NCBI GenBank assembly: GCA_954871525.1
Contig: OX940866.1
Location: forward strand, 36,282,521-36,346,520
Length of the DNA stretch: 64,000 nucleotides
Direction of reading: 5' to 3'
From: Parietaria judaica
Lineage: Eukaryota; Streptophyta; Magnoliopsida; Rosales; Urticaceae
Position 1 is the first letter of the stretch. Each line of letters opens with the position of its first letter. A program made the translations under genes and the position numbers. Shown here piece by piece: positions 12,601-23,306 of this stretch. A model generated the notes under the pieces. The model had not been told where the DNA came from and searched no databases. It saw only the letters and a program-made list of their open reading frames with translations.

Positions 12601-13468
12601 TTGGTTACGTATTCCCCGATTTAATATATAAATGATTGAGGTCTTAATTCGTATTAAAAATTAGTACCGAGCTTCAGAACTTTCTGTTTCCAATTATTGC
12701 CCGTCTTTTCTGTCTACTGTGCAGCTTGAATATTTTGAGACCATATTGAATCCCTATTTTACCCCGGATGCGAGGGAGTCGTTGAAGTCTTTACAAGGGC
12801 TTCTGTTGGAAAAAGCCACCGAGAGTGTGAGTGAGGCTGTAGAAAATCCGGGGCATCACCGACGCCCAACCCGTGGTAGTGAAGATGCACTTGCAGATGA
12901 CAGAATGCAAGGAATGAATGTGTCCCCTGATGACCTTATTGTAAGAACTTTCTCTTATACCACTTTAAATGCACATATCGATATTAATTGGAAGCAAAAG
13001 CCGGTGTTTTTGGAATATAAGAACCGTGGGCAATGTTTCTGAAATTTGGAAATCGTGTCCGAATTTGATTGTAGCACCCTTAACTTATCATATTGTTGCA
13101 GTATCCCATTTTAAAAACCTACTGGTTTTATTAAATTTTAAGTCCTAGAGAAAAGTTCTACAAAAAATAGAGGGGAAACTGCGACAACACAACAACTTTA
13201 AAGGGGCGGTAACTGATAATTACTGAGTTGACTTTCATCTATGTGTTAGGCTCTCGCCCAGCAATGCAGCTCCGAGCTGCTACAAGCCGAACTCGAAAGG
13301 ACCCGAATCAACACGGCGTGTTTTGTCGAACCGGCTCCTTTGGACGCAGTTCCCGAGCCAATGAAATCAGCTTATTCCTTCAGAGGACCTATGGACTCTC
13401 CGAGTCGGAATTCCCGAGGGACCCTCCCGGCCGGATCCTTCAGCTTCTCCCGCCAAAGACGCCGGTGA
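3691..13468 (+). CDS. SEC5A: Exocyst complex subunit SEC5 (EXOC2)
   Basis: Twenty-one exons: 3691-4119, 4807-4958, 5088-5182, 5419-5613, 5989-6116, 6215-6373, 6559-6663, 6898-6972, 7873-8010, 8125-8307, 8807-8941, 9304-9430, 9532-9742, 10178-10293, 10382-10616, 11131-11224, 11490-11567, 12030-12086, 12319-12468, 12725-12940 and 13250-13468. The product is 1098 residues, close to plant SEC5. The N-terminus (SDDEDELLQMALKEQAARD) and the FPRGMECVDPLGLGIIDN block are diagnostic. A low-complexity acidic/Arg-Gly segment fills about residues 70-140, followed by the SEC5 helical region. The C-terminus ends FSFSRQRRR. SEC5 is part of the octameric tethering complex that docks secretory vesicles at the plasma membrane. 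Exon 1 is GC-rich, unlike the AT-rich introns. Several introns carry LTR-like insertions. The choice of the A paralogue is arbitrary. Confidence 0.95.
5640..5985 (-). mobile_element. LTR-like insertion in SEC5 intron 4
   Basis: Read on the minus strand this segment has the promoter-to-polyadenylation order of an LTR: AATAAATAGGG, then GGTTTCCTAATCCC, then a 3' AATAAACATTC. It has no coding potential. I could not find matching target-site duplications. The call is by composition and layout only. Confidence 0.3.
7310..7700. mobile_element. Probable retroelement fragment in SEC5 intron 8
   Basis: This segment within the long intron 6973-7872 contains GGACCCGTGATGGCAAATT, paired GATTAGGGTTTAGAT / ACCCTAAACTC motifs and a GC-richer stretch (about 7585-7650) unlike the surrounding intron. 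It resembles the LTR-like pieces in introns 4 and 17 in general character. The limits are uncertain. Confidence 0.25.
11583..12010 (-). mobile_element. LTR-like insertion in SEC5 intron 17, flanked by a shared 11-mer
   Basis: The word TTAGAGATTTT occurs at 11583-11593 and again at 12000-12010, bracketing about 406 bp. On the minus strand the bracketed DNA reads GGGGCTATTTATG (TATA-like), then GAGATTAGGAAAGCC, then a distal GAGTGAATAAAG (AATAAA signal), as in a short LTR. The 11-bp match is longer than usual for an LTR element, so part of it may be coincidental. Confidence 0.4.
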
Positions 13469-14683
13469 TGAATCACCCCATTTTTAACTTTTGAGGCCCG
13501 ATTTTGCTTCTTCATCCCCCCGTTTGATTTCAACGTTTATTTGTTGTTTGTATATGCTTCTTTTTTTTTTCTTTTTTTTTTTGTCCATCTCTAGGAATGT
13601 GTTTATTTTGTAAAGAGACTAACTAATATATGTATTACCTTATTTATTTTTTCATCAAATATTGTTTTTAAGAAACTTTCGAAATCAGAACTACATTGCA
13701 AGACAGAATTTTGTTCCATTTTACAATATATTATCAAACATTTATTTTTGTTTGTACTTTTTTTTTATTGTTTTCAAAGTGTATAATGAATTAATGATTC
13801 TATTACTCTTTTAAAATAGTGTAATTTTAACACGGAAACGAAGTTTATGATGGTTTGGAGATGACTTCACCGGCACCAGCACGGATAGCAAAAGTATTAA
13901 TCGAATTAACGGTTCTTATAACTTTTTGTACAAAAGTTTATGGTTGGAGATGACTTAGCGGTTCTTCCCAACCCTACACTGATTTCATGCACCATATCGC
14001 CGTTCTTATTCGTAAACCACATAATATATTAAATTGCATTTAAAATAATAAACTCTAACATCATTACAAGTCAAAATAGTTCGCAAAGCACATGTTACTC
14101 GAAGAATAAATATTTACCTCCAGGCTTTAATAAGGATGAAGACGATGATCGGACAATCTCGTCGCTGAAAGGATCGTCCTTTTTTCGGGAAGTGATGAAA
14201 GCCTCATTGCTCGAAGTCGTCCGAAGGAAAATGAACACAATAGAAGAACGAAAGTATGTCTGGTGCCGGAGCACGATCGAGAAAAGGAAAAAAAAATCGA
14301 CGTCGTCGGAAGAGAGGAAATTGGGTGGGAAGAAGGAGCGAAGGCCCGAAATAGAGAAGCGTCGAAGGGTCGTTACGAGAGAGAAGAAGAAGAAGAAAGG
14401 AGCAAGAAGATAATAAATTTGAAAAAAAAAAAAAAAAGAGTAAAAAAAAAATTAAAAAAAAAGTAAATTCTATTTAGTGAGATTAAAAATAATTAAAAAA
14501 GAAATATGTTTTTACCGAATTGTTTCCTTACTTACTCTTGGTCTCCGAGATTTGTTCATAAATCCCCTAAAATCCCTAATTTCAAATTCTGGTGCTTCCA
14601 TCTTTCTTGATTCCGATCAAGTTCGAAGATTTTGGTCAGAATTACGCGAAGAAAATCTGTTTCTGTGTTTAGATTCTAGAATC
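13469..14683 (+). other. SEC5 3' flank, AT-rich spacer and TAF6 leader
   Basis: Bases 13500-14110 are AT-rich without coding signal. Bases 14110-14410 are purine-rich (GAAG/AAGA repeats) with short open frames that match nothing I recognise. A poly-A/AAAAAG low-complexity tract covers about 14418-14500. The TAF6 leader (from about 14584) contains a segment strongly similar to the SEC5 leader. Confidence 0.5.
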
Positions 14684-17600
14684 ATGAGTAGCATTCTGCC
14701 CAAGGAAGCCATTGAAGTGATCGCGCAGAGCATCGGCATCGCCAATTTGTCGCCGGACGTGTCTCAGGCTCTCGGCCCCGATGTCGAATTCCGGCTCCGC
14801 GAGATCATGCAGGTCAGAATCTGGGTTGGTTGCAATCACTCTTAAGCTTGATTCTGCTACATTGACAGTTATTTAGTTTCTTTTTTCAATAGAGATTTCA
14901 GCTATATTAGCCACACAGTAATTTGGATGTGTAAAGGAACTAGCTTTAAGTTTGTTTTTCGCGGTTTTCGATTGTTTTGAGGCGAAAGAGGAACTAATTA
15001 CTTAGTGAGGAAGGTAATGTTTTGATATGGTAGTAATAGTATAATTCTTCTGTATACATTTCCGATTTTGGATTCGCAGGAGTCGATTAAATGCATGCGT
15101 CATTCAAGGCGAACTAAACTTGCGGCGAAGGATGTGGATAGCGCGCTTAAATTGAGAAATGTTGAGGTAAAGATCATTCGTGTTTATTTGCATGTGTGTG
15201 TGTATGTATACGTTTTGGGAATTGGTAACAAGAATTGATCCTTTTAGTTGTGACTATGCTGCATCTTTAGCCAATTTATGGGTTCGCCTCGGGAGATTCT
15301 CTGCGGTTCAAACGAGCTAACGGGCACAAAGATTTGTTCTACATTGATGACAAGGATGTGGAATTTAAAGATGTAAGAAGAGATTGTGAATGACTTTAGA
15401 TTCGTGTTGTTCTGCCAATATTCAATTGTTATTTTTATTTTATTGTATTAATGTTTGACCTTTGCGTCCGATTTTGTATAGGTAATGGAAGCTCCTATAC
15501 CAAAAGCACCACTCGATTTGTCGATTAGCTCTCACTGGCTTGCAATTGAAGGCGTTCAACCTGCGATTCCCGAAAATGCCCCTGAAGGTATTTTGCTTTT
15601 GTTACTCTCTCAGGGGCAGAGTGCACCAATAATCAAAATTCAAGAGCAGCTGCCGCTTAGTTATCTACTTATTTTTTAACAAACTTTAGGATTTTTTTAA
15701 TTTTATTTTAATATGTTAATTTTATAATCTGTGTGCATAAGCATGACAATATTATTATTTTGACCCGTGACTTAATTGCAGCATCCACCGATGGAAAGAA
15801 GGTTGAGACTAAAGAAGATGGGCATCTTGAAGTAAAATTACCCGTTAAGCATATATTATCAAGGGAGCTTCAAGTAAATAATTTCATTTCTTAATTCATT
15901 TCTTACATTATTTTTTATATCGTGACTAATTAAATAATATTCAACTCTTTTTTTTTTTTTGGCTTTCTCTACAGCTTTATTTTGAAAAGATCAAAGGTAT
16001 TACCGTCAATAGGTCTAGCTCTGTCCTCTTTAAGGAAGCATTGGTGAGCCTCTCAACCGACGAGGGACTTCATTCTTCGCTTCCTTGTTTTCTTGGCTTC
16101 TTATCGGATGAGGTGTGCTTCTTACTAAACTTTGCTGAGATATAGAAAGCTATAGAGTATTTTGCAATAGTTAACGCAGACTGTTGTTAGATCCGCATTA
16201 TTATGTCACTAGTAGTAATTTCTTTCATCAGGGGTAGTTTAGGTCTAGGATTAATAAAGGGTGTAGAAGCCTACATAAGGCACTCATTGTTAGGGTTATT
16301 AGTGGAATTTCCCATTAAACATTACTGGGAGAGTTTTTCGGGTCAAACTCTCGAATTTGAGACCCGGGGTTTTGTTTATCAATAAAGTCTTCTTGTTTCT
16401 CTTGGATTTATGTTATGTTTCCTATCATTTGTAACTACAACTTAAGGTAATCAAATAGTTTCCTTTTATTTAGGTAATAAGCTAAGTATTATTATTATCA
16501 TTGTTTTATTAGCTACAATTATGGAATATTAATGATCACGAAACTACAAATTGCCTTTTTTCTTGCTAAGATCTAGTGATATATTCCTATTATTTTTCAC
16601 AGGTGGTGCAGAACCTTAATAATATTTCTCGCCTATTTGCGCTTATGCGTGTTTCTCGGAGCCTTCTTCAAAATCCGCACATTCATATGGAACCTTATGT
16701 AAACAAAACATGCTTTTTTCGGTTGTGTCGATAAATTTTGTGGGTCACCAAGAGTATTTTTCTCATTTGATTCTATATTCTACTTTGTTTTGATATCATT
16801 TTTGGTTTCTTTCCAGCTTCACCAAATGATGCCACCTGTCATCACCTGTATTCTTGCGAAAAGATTAGGGAACAGAACTTCTGATAATCACTGGGAGCTT
16901 AGAAACTTCGCAGCAATCCTAGCTGCTGAAATTTGCCTAAGGTGATATACTTTTTCGGTTTCGATGCTAAGTTACTTCATTGAAGAACCCGTAATAATAA
17001 TGAAATATTTGCATAAGAAGAAGCAAAGAGTTAACGTAAAGCATGAATTGGTTTTTGTTTGTGTTGTAATCTCATTTGTGCTTTTTTAGATTCGGGCACG
17101 TTTATCACGATCTTCCACAACGAGTAACGAAAACTTTGCTCCATACTTTCTTGGACCCAACAAGATTATTACCTCAGCATTATGGTGCAATCCAAGGACT
17201 AGCAGCTCTAGGCCCGAGTGTGGTAATTTTTTATTTTACTGTGTTAATACTTTGAAATCGTGAAATTCATGATGTTTCCGGATTTTCACAGGTTCGTCTA
17301 CTTGTACTACCGAATCTCGAGCCTTATATGCAACTTCTCCAATCCGAGATGCAACACGATAAGCAAAAAGACGATTTGAAAAGACACGAAGCTTGGCGTG
17401 TTTATGGGGCCTTGCAGGTAATTACATTCATCCATGTCATGCTCGGCTAAATCATTAATGGAGTGTATCTTAGTCGTAATTGATGGAGTAATCTTAATCT
17501 TCCAGCGTGCAGTTGGCCAGTGTATGCTCGAGAAGCTTAAGAAGTACCGAAATGTGTTTGCTCTGCCAATTCACGCCGCTTTAAAGAGCAAAGCGAAGAT

Positions 17601-18074
17601 TGCAATACCGACAACAAGCAGTACGAGATTAACAATTACTCATTACATATTTTATTTCTAAAGTTATAACTTTTGCCTTTCTTATTTTTCGTCCTCGATA
17701 ATTTATTCTTAAACCTTTTTCTGCTAAATCAAGATAAACGGAAAGCGAACGCCGACAACTTGATGCAACAACCGGCAAAAAAGTTAGCGAACGAGGGCAG
17801 TGTCGGAACTATGCAAATGCAGGTTGAAATGAAAGGGGCAATATCAGGATTTCCTGCTGCCGGTGGTAGGTTGGCGATGCCTCACCAATTATCGAGCGAG
17901 CAATTGGTGAAAAGGGAGTTTTCGGGTCAACCGGTAAAGACAAAGTCAACGATTCTTGCACAAGCTTGGAAAGAGGATATGGATGCCGGGCTTCTCTTAT
18001 CGACCGTTTTCGAGTTTTTTGGTGACAGTGTGTTCTCTTTTACTCCCAAACCGGAGCTGTCTTTGTTCTTGTGA
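14684..18074 (+). CDS. TAF6: Transcription initiation factor TFIID subunit 6 (TAF6)
   Basis: Twelve exons: 14684-14812, 15080-15166, 15271-15372, 15482-15587, 15782-15873, 15975-16112, 16603-16698, 16817-16941, 17090-17222, 17292-17417, 17506-17620 and 17734-18074, giving 529 residues (plant TAF6 proteins are about 530-550). Residues about 1-70 form the TAF-type histone fold (LPKEAIEVIAQSIGI, later HSRRTKLAAKDVDSAL), which pairs with TAF9 in TFIID. The middle and C-terminal part is the TAF6 HEAT-repeat region, with WELRNFAAILAAEI and YGAIQGLAALGPSVVR. The tail is Lys/Gln-rich and ends PKPELSLFL. TFIID recognises core promoters for RNA polymerase II. The start is the ATG giving MSSILPKE. It is convergent with FtsZ1, with only 379 bp between stop codons. 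I cannot decide between the TAF6 and TAF6b paralogues. Confidence 0.95.
16186..16440 (+). mobile_element. Possible solo LTR or TRIM in TAF6 intron 6
   Basis: The intron 16113-16602 holds a segment beginning TGTTAGATCCGCATTATTATG and containing GAGACCCGGGG, then TATCAATAAAGTC followed by a T/C-rich CTTCTTGTTTCTC tract. This is the order seen around the R region of short plant LTRs. I found no target-site duplication, so both the limits and the class are tentative. Confidence 0.3.
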
Positions 18075-18453
18075 TTGATCTCCCTAATTTACTACATTCA
18101 GTGGAAATAATGTGTAAATCTGTCTGAAAATTAATGTATATACGTTTCTTGTAATCGGGAATCAATATTGATAAGCCGGAATCTTTAGGACTGGATCGGT
18201 AAAAGGCAAAATCTAGGCACTCAGACTCGGTTTCAATTCTACAAAAATCCCAAGAGGAAAATGAACTTTTCTTCTATTTCAAACCATTGATTTCTCGATT
18301 TAGTTTCGTGTCTAACAAGTAAATGATCAGCAACTTGTTAACAACGGCAAAAATCTCACCTTAATTACACTACAAAATAGGCTTTCGAAAGCACCCGGAA
18401 AACGCAACAGCTCAAATGTGTTGAACTTTGATTTCGTTACAACGGACAGGAAC
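18075..18453. other. Convergent 3' spacer TAF6/FtsZ1
   Basis: This 379-bp gap must hold both 3' untranslated regions and both polyadenylation sites, so the two transcripts probably overlap or nearly so at their 3' ends. No gene or repeat is visible. Confidence 0.6.
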
Positions 18454-20533
18454 TCAAAAGAAAAGCCTTCTCGGATTTTGTCTGGTGGGAACGGCCACCG
18501 TTGAAGAACTGACGGGCTTGCTATCTTGGCCACTGGCGATTTTCTCAACAAGCTTCGCGGCGCGAGGATCCGTCAACAAGTTCTTCTGAAACGACTGAGA
18601 GAAACCCGTTGCTATGATCGTCACGTGAATTTCCCCCGTGTACCGATCGTCAACCACCGCGCCAAATATTATGTTCGCCGAAGGATCGGCCAAACTCGTC
18701 ACGACCTGAAAATTCATGAGCAGAAACCGAAGGAGGATTAGATTAGAGAATATTAATATAACCTGAAAATAAACTACTAATAAGAAATGAATACAAAGAT
18801 AATTGCAAACAATGATTTGCAAGTACCTGGGAAACTCTATTGACTTCCTGGAGGGTTATGTCTTTTCCCCCGGTTATGTTGTAAACTACGCCGGTGGCTG
18901 ACTGAATCGAAGAGCCGATCAGAGGAGCCAGCGTCGCCTGTTCGGCGGCTTCTTCAGCTCGGTTTTTGCTCGATGAAACTCCAACACCGAGCATTGCGGT
19001 TCCAGAGTCTTTCATGACTGCTTTGACATCAGCAAAGTCAACATTCACCAGTCCCGGTATCTACGATCACAGAGTAAAGATGTTAAAAAATAATTATATA
19101 TTTAAAGAGACATAGTAGGTAGCGAAAGTCCGTAAATACCGCGCTTTGATATAGGGTTAATGGTGTGTGTGTGTGTGTCTTAAACATCATGTTTATTGAA
19201 TTTGAAACGAAAAACAATTCAAGGAGAAACTTTTTTTTTTTTGCCAATTAGGTTTTTTTTTTTTTTTTTTAAAATCAACAGATGTGTTACCGTGATTATG
19301 TCGGAAATTCCTTGCACTCCCTGACGAAGAACATCATCGGCAAGAAGGAAAGCGTCCTGGAGAGGTGTCTGCTCATCGGCGATATCAAGAAGGCGGTCGT
19401 TAGGGATCACTATGAGTGTGTCGACGTTTTTCTGCAACTTCTCGATGGCCTCCAATGCCTGAATCAACAATAAAAAAAAATTGAAAAAAATTATTTAAAT
19501 TCCATAAAGAACGACTTCCCGATCTAGGTTTCAACTAAAAACACGAGTTCTGTGTTTTTCCGAGACCTGCCTGTAAGGATCTCTTACGCCCTTCGAAGCT
19601 GAAAGGGTATGTAACCACACCAACGGTCAAGTAGCCGGCTTCTTTGGAAATCTGAGCAACCACCGGAGCAGCGCCGGAGCCCGTTCCTCCACCCATTCCG
19701 GCAGTGATAAAGACGAGATCAGAACCTTTTAATGCAGCTGCAATAGCATCTTTCGATTCCTCAGCCGCTTGTTCCCCTAAAAGCGGGTTTCCTCCGGTAC
19801 CTGAATTCAAAGATGAACCGAGAAAATCATGAAAAACCAAGAGCCGATGCGTAACACACGGTTTCGAATCAAGAACCGCACGTTCCGAACAATTATAGCT
19901 AGATCAAAGATGGCATTTTCTTCAGACTGACCTAATCCACGAGTAAGAAGCTCCCCGATTTGAAGAGGGTTCTCGGCCACCGAGTGTATCAGCGCTTGAG
20001 AGTCCGTGTTTATGGCGTAAAAATCAACACCCTAATCTCGAAATTCAGCAACGTCGACATCAAACTCCGAAAAACGGAAACAAAACAAGCAAATTATATT
20101 CTGAAGCTTAAATGCCTAAAATGCAGCATTCAACCTTTGAATTTCGAACATTAGAATACTACGGTTCGCATAATCTACACAAAAACCGAGCTCAAACACT
20201 AGCAAAAGCTGCAAGAACGCATAAAAATGGCTGCAATAACCAAATAAAGCTTTCACACTAGCCAATTCTACAAACCAAAAATGGATTGAGAGAGAGACGA
20301 ACCTGCAAACCGCTTCCAATCATGCGATTGACGGCGTTGTTACCTCCTCCGCCGACTCCGACCACCTTAATCTTGGCCGACTCCATGGGCGCGAACGAAC
20401 AGCTAGCCGCTCCGGCGGCGGAGCGACGCCGCCGGAGAGCGCTCCGCTGCGGCGGCGCGGAGGCCTGGCGGTTGTGGAGCAGCGAGGAGGCGGCGAAGAG
20501 GTCGGTGAGATTTCGGAGGTGAAGAGTCGCCAT
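18454..20533 (-). CDS. FTSZ1: Chloroplast division protein FtsZ1
   Basis: Six exons (sense order): 20303-20533, 19932-20031, 19571-19800, 19291-19458, 18827-19060 and 18454-18705, giving 404 residues. Residues about 1-50 are a Ser/Arg/Ala-rich chloroplast transit peptide. The GTPase core follows: [27 protein letters not shown], the tubulin signature [19 protein letters not shown], and the T7 loop [11 protein letters not shown] that completes the neighbour's GTPase site. The C-terminus ends PRRLFF and lacks the conserved core peptide that FtsZ2 uses to bind ARC6, so FtsZ1 is the better assignment. FtsZ1 copolymerises with FtsZ2 in the stromal Z ring. Intron 3 (19459-19570) must use a GC donor (CAG|GCAGGT) to keep the conserved [10 protein letters not shown] frame. 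Confidence 0.95.
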
Positions 20534-20654
20534 TGTCGAGCTGCTAAGAGAAGCTCGCTTTCTTCACTCTCTGTCTGTCCGAATAAAAATATTTTATTTA
20601 AATCAAAATAAAATTGCCTTTTTTTTAGGGTTTTACAAAATAAATAAAATATTT

Positions 20655-21165
20655 ATTTGTTTTATATGTGGGAAAATGTTGTCGTTTTTGTTTGCAAATT
20701 ATGGTGTCGTTTTTGTGTAGAATTGTTTTTGGAGAAAATTGAATTAAAAAACCCTATTAAAAAAAAATGTGTCTCCGCAATTTATGTTATCATTTTTGCG
20801 AGGAATTTTTTTTTGGAGAGAAATGAAATAGATAAAAAAAAAAACTAGAAAGTGCTTCTCTTTTGCAATTTATATTGTCGTTTTTGTTTAGAATAATTTG
20901 GAGAAAAATGAAATATAATCCCAAATAAAGAATTGTTTCTCATTTGTAGTTTTGTTGTCGTTTTTGCAGACCTTTATTTTTTTGGGGGGGAATTTGAAAT
21001 AAAATACTTTAATTGAAAACTGTTTATTGCAAATTATTTTGTCTTTTTGTTCAGAGAAGTTTTGGAGAAAAATGGAAATTAACCCCAAATAAATGTTTCT
21101 CATTTGTAGTTTTTCTTGTCGCTTTTGTGAAGACCTATTTTAGAGAAAAATGAAATAAAAACTTC
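20655..21165. repeat. Degenerate tandem array upstream of FtsZ1
   Basis: About five to six diverged units of roughly 80-110 bp lie within 650 bp upstream of the FtsZ1 ATG. Each contains some form of TTGTCGTTTTTG, then TTTGGAGAAAAATGAAAT, then CCCAAATAAA and GTTTCTCATTTGTAG. Clear instances of TGTCGTTTTTG lie near 20688, 20704, 20878 and 20957. The array also sits just beyond the 3' end of the wax synthase gene. No coding capacity. Confidence 0.7.
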
Positions 21166-21217
21166 AGACATAAAAATGAGATCGAAACTCGAAAGAAAAA
21201 GATACAGCGTTGACTAA

Positions 21218-22243
21218 CTAACTCTTGTCGTTGACTTTGTTAACTAAATTCTTGACAAAGTCAACCACAATTGCATACTCACTAATAGCCTTGTCATGCA
21301 CACCATTCCTCATCAGCTGAGGAAAAAACAGCCAATCCCCACTCACCACCAAAAACCCCAAGGCCATCGCCCCCGAGACCGGCCCCGGGAGCCGCCACCG
21401 CCCCCCGACCCACTTCTTCACCGCCACCTCCGCCGCCACCGCCACCCCCTGAATCGCGAAAAACGCCGTCACCTCCCACGTGGGCCCCACCCGGGTCAAG
21501 TAGTAATAGATGGCCTCGTGCATCAGACCCGACACGGTAAACGCCCAAACCAAACCCGCTAGCCGGGCCCAGTACGGGCCCAATAACGGAGCTGTTAAAA
21601 TCATGGCAGGCTCGTAAGCCGTGGGCTTCAAGATGCTTGAGACCATGAGGTTCCACCTCCGGCCCCAGAAGTCCTGAAGCGACGTCGTCCGGTACGGCTC
21701 GTCGAACTGCGGCTCGAGCCGGACCCCGAACATGGCCCGAGCCGGCAACGCGCATAAAGCCAAGACGAGCTCGATCCCCAAGTACATGTGCGAGCAGTAG
21801 AGGAGGAGCGTGACGTACGAGCTCAGAAACGGCCGGTACTCGTACGCTTTGACGATGAGCGCGAGGAGAGCGATCTTGAGCGGGGTCGGGATGCGGCGGG
21901 AAGCGACGGGGCTAAGCGGGGCTTCCCCGGGTGCGATCTTGATGGGGAGGAGGGCGACGGAGACGAAGAGGAAGGGGCTGCGGAGTGGGGCGAGAGGGGG
22001 CTTGTGGAAAGCGAAGAGGAGGAGCTTGGAGGCGGCGAGCCAGACGAGGAGGAAGGCCGTGGGCCCGCCGAGGTGGAAGGAAGTGAGCTCCAATGGCAGA
22101 AGAATGAACAAGCAGACAACTGGGAGGATCGAGATCAGCCTTGTCAATCCCTTTGGGATTCTGGAGGGAATGTAGTAGCAGTAGAGGAGGCTTGTGATCG
22201 CTGTCACCCAGATCTTGATCATGCTCTTCACCTCTAGATCCAT
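21218..22243 (-). CDS. Wax synthase-like MBOAT acyltransferase (long-chain-alcohol O-fatty-acyltransferase family)
   Basis: A single-exon gene of 341 residues, the usual size and structure for plant wax synthase-like proteins. It is strongly hydrophobic with about 8 predicted membrane spans. The MBOAT signatures are present: FWGRRWN at 192-198 and SGLMHE at 238-243, with His242 the expected catalytic residue. Family members in the ER transfer acyl groups from acyl-CoA to a long-chain alcohol or a related acceptor. The substrate cannot be read from the sequence. The start is ATG 22243 (MDLEVKSMIKIW), because the codon six bases upstream is TTG. The coding DNA is GC-rich, producing long spurious open frames on the other strand. 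A CT/AT microsatellite lies immediately upstream. Confidence 0.92.
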   Translation of the reverse strand: MDLEVKSMIKIWVTAITSLLYCYYIPSRIPKGLTRLISILPVVCLFILLPLELTSFHLGGPTAFLLVWLAASKLLLFAFHKPPLAPLRSPFLFVSVALLPIKIAPGEAPLSPVASRRIPTPLKIALLALIVKAYEYRPFLSSYVTLLLYCSHMYLGIELVLALCALPARAMFGVRLEPQFDEPYRTTSLQDFWGRRWNLMVSSILKPTAYEPAMILTAPLLGPYWARLAGLVWAFTVSGLMHEAIYYYLTRVGPTWEVTAFFAIQGVAVAAEVAVKKWVGGRWRLPGPVSGAMALGFLVVSGDWLFFPQLMRNGVHDKAISEYAIVVDFVKNLVNKVNDKS

Positions 22244-22260
22244 TTTCAAAAGAATTGCCT

Positions 22261-22262
<2 letters not shown>

Positions 22263-22321
<59 letters not shown>
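22263..22321. repeat. (CT)n-(AT)n compound microsatellite in the wax synthase 5' region
   Basis: On the plus strand a run of CT dinucleotides (22263-22298) passes directly into AT dinucleotides (22299-22321), ending about 20 bp upstream of the wax synthase ATG. On the sense strand it reads (AT)n then (GA)n, so the GA part probably lies in the leader and the AT part near the core promoter. Confidence 0.9.
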
Positions 22322-23306
22322 ACTGTGTATCAAGCATATTGGTTGACTTTTTTTGTTGGACGTGGAACAGAGAGGCTAAAACTTGTCACTTGCAGTAATA
22401 TAATACTGCATAAATTTAGAGACTCGGGCGGGCTTGGGCAGAACCCGGTATTGCCCAACGGCTCGCCCCTTTTTAATGTATAGAGTGCTGCTCTAACCCG
22501 AGCCCGGCTGTTTGGGCCTCTCCAGCTTGGGCTTACAATCGAGTTTTCTCGAGCCTGAGTCCAACGGCCTGCCCTTTAAAGGCTCGACGTTCCTGTTCTT
22601 TTTTCTCTCTTTAACTGTGTACAGTTTGACGTTTATTTGTTGCGGTCGGGCTTAAGAAACCCGAGACGGCTAATGCTTCTCCAGCCTGTGCCCGACGGCC
22701 TGCCCCCTAGAGACTCGGGCTTTCGAGTCTATGAGCAGGTGCAAGGAAGGGTAAGCACAAAGATACTACAGGAATTGTAACCTGGGGAACTAACAAAAAC
22801 GTCAACGAAACAAGATTGACTCCAGGGATAGGATATTACTATGAATATGAAACATATTTTTTTATAACTAAAATACTAGTTTTTAAATAAACTATACCAA
22901 TACCAATTATGAAGTATTATATTAAAAAGGGTTATTATTAGTAAAAATACCCAAATTATTTGAAAATAGAGTGACATAGAACCAATTTAAAAAATAAACA
23001 GTGGTAAAAATACCCCAAGTTCACCTTTTTTTTTTTTTTTTTTGTGAATCGGTGTCTATTTTTCCGTAAGTTTTTTTACTATTTGCGTCCGGGATAAAGA
23101 TGTAAGTAGGTGGACAAATTGAAAGCTGTGCTACTTTATGTGTGACCAGACATTTAAAGTGCTAGTTAGATTAGATCCACACAAAAAAAAAAAAAAAACT
23201 GAGACGCAACTAGAACCGTTAGAGCATTAGAGTCGCTGCAAAAGGATAATCACATATTCACAGTTTCCCAAAGCCTTTTCAGGCGAACGAGCACGAGAAG
23301 AGCCGG
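22322..23306. other. Wax synthase upstream region / EDM2 3' flank
   Basis: No gene seen. Bases about 22420-22740 are GC-richer with repeated words such as GACTCGGGC, GCCCGA and GACGGCCTGCCC, suggesting a remnant of a GC-rich short transposon. Bases 22925-23060 contain AAAAATACCC repeated twice (near 22943 and 23003), as in a degraded Mutator-type terminal repeat. Poly-A and poly-T runs lie near 23030 and 23185. Confidence 0.4.

Noticed and set aside
19561..19575. GT donor at CAGGCAG|GTCTCG for FtsZ1 intron 3
   Set aside because: It would add four bases and shift the frame of the next exon, destroying the conserved ALEAIEK segment.
21788..22237. Plus-strand Glu/Gly-rich frames opposite the wax synthase gene
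   Set aside because: They mirror the codon bias of the real gene, are highly charged and repetitive, and overlap the conserved MBOAT frame.
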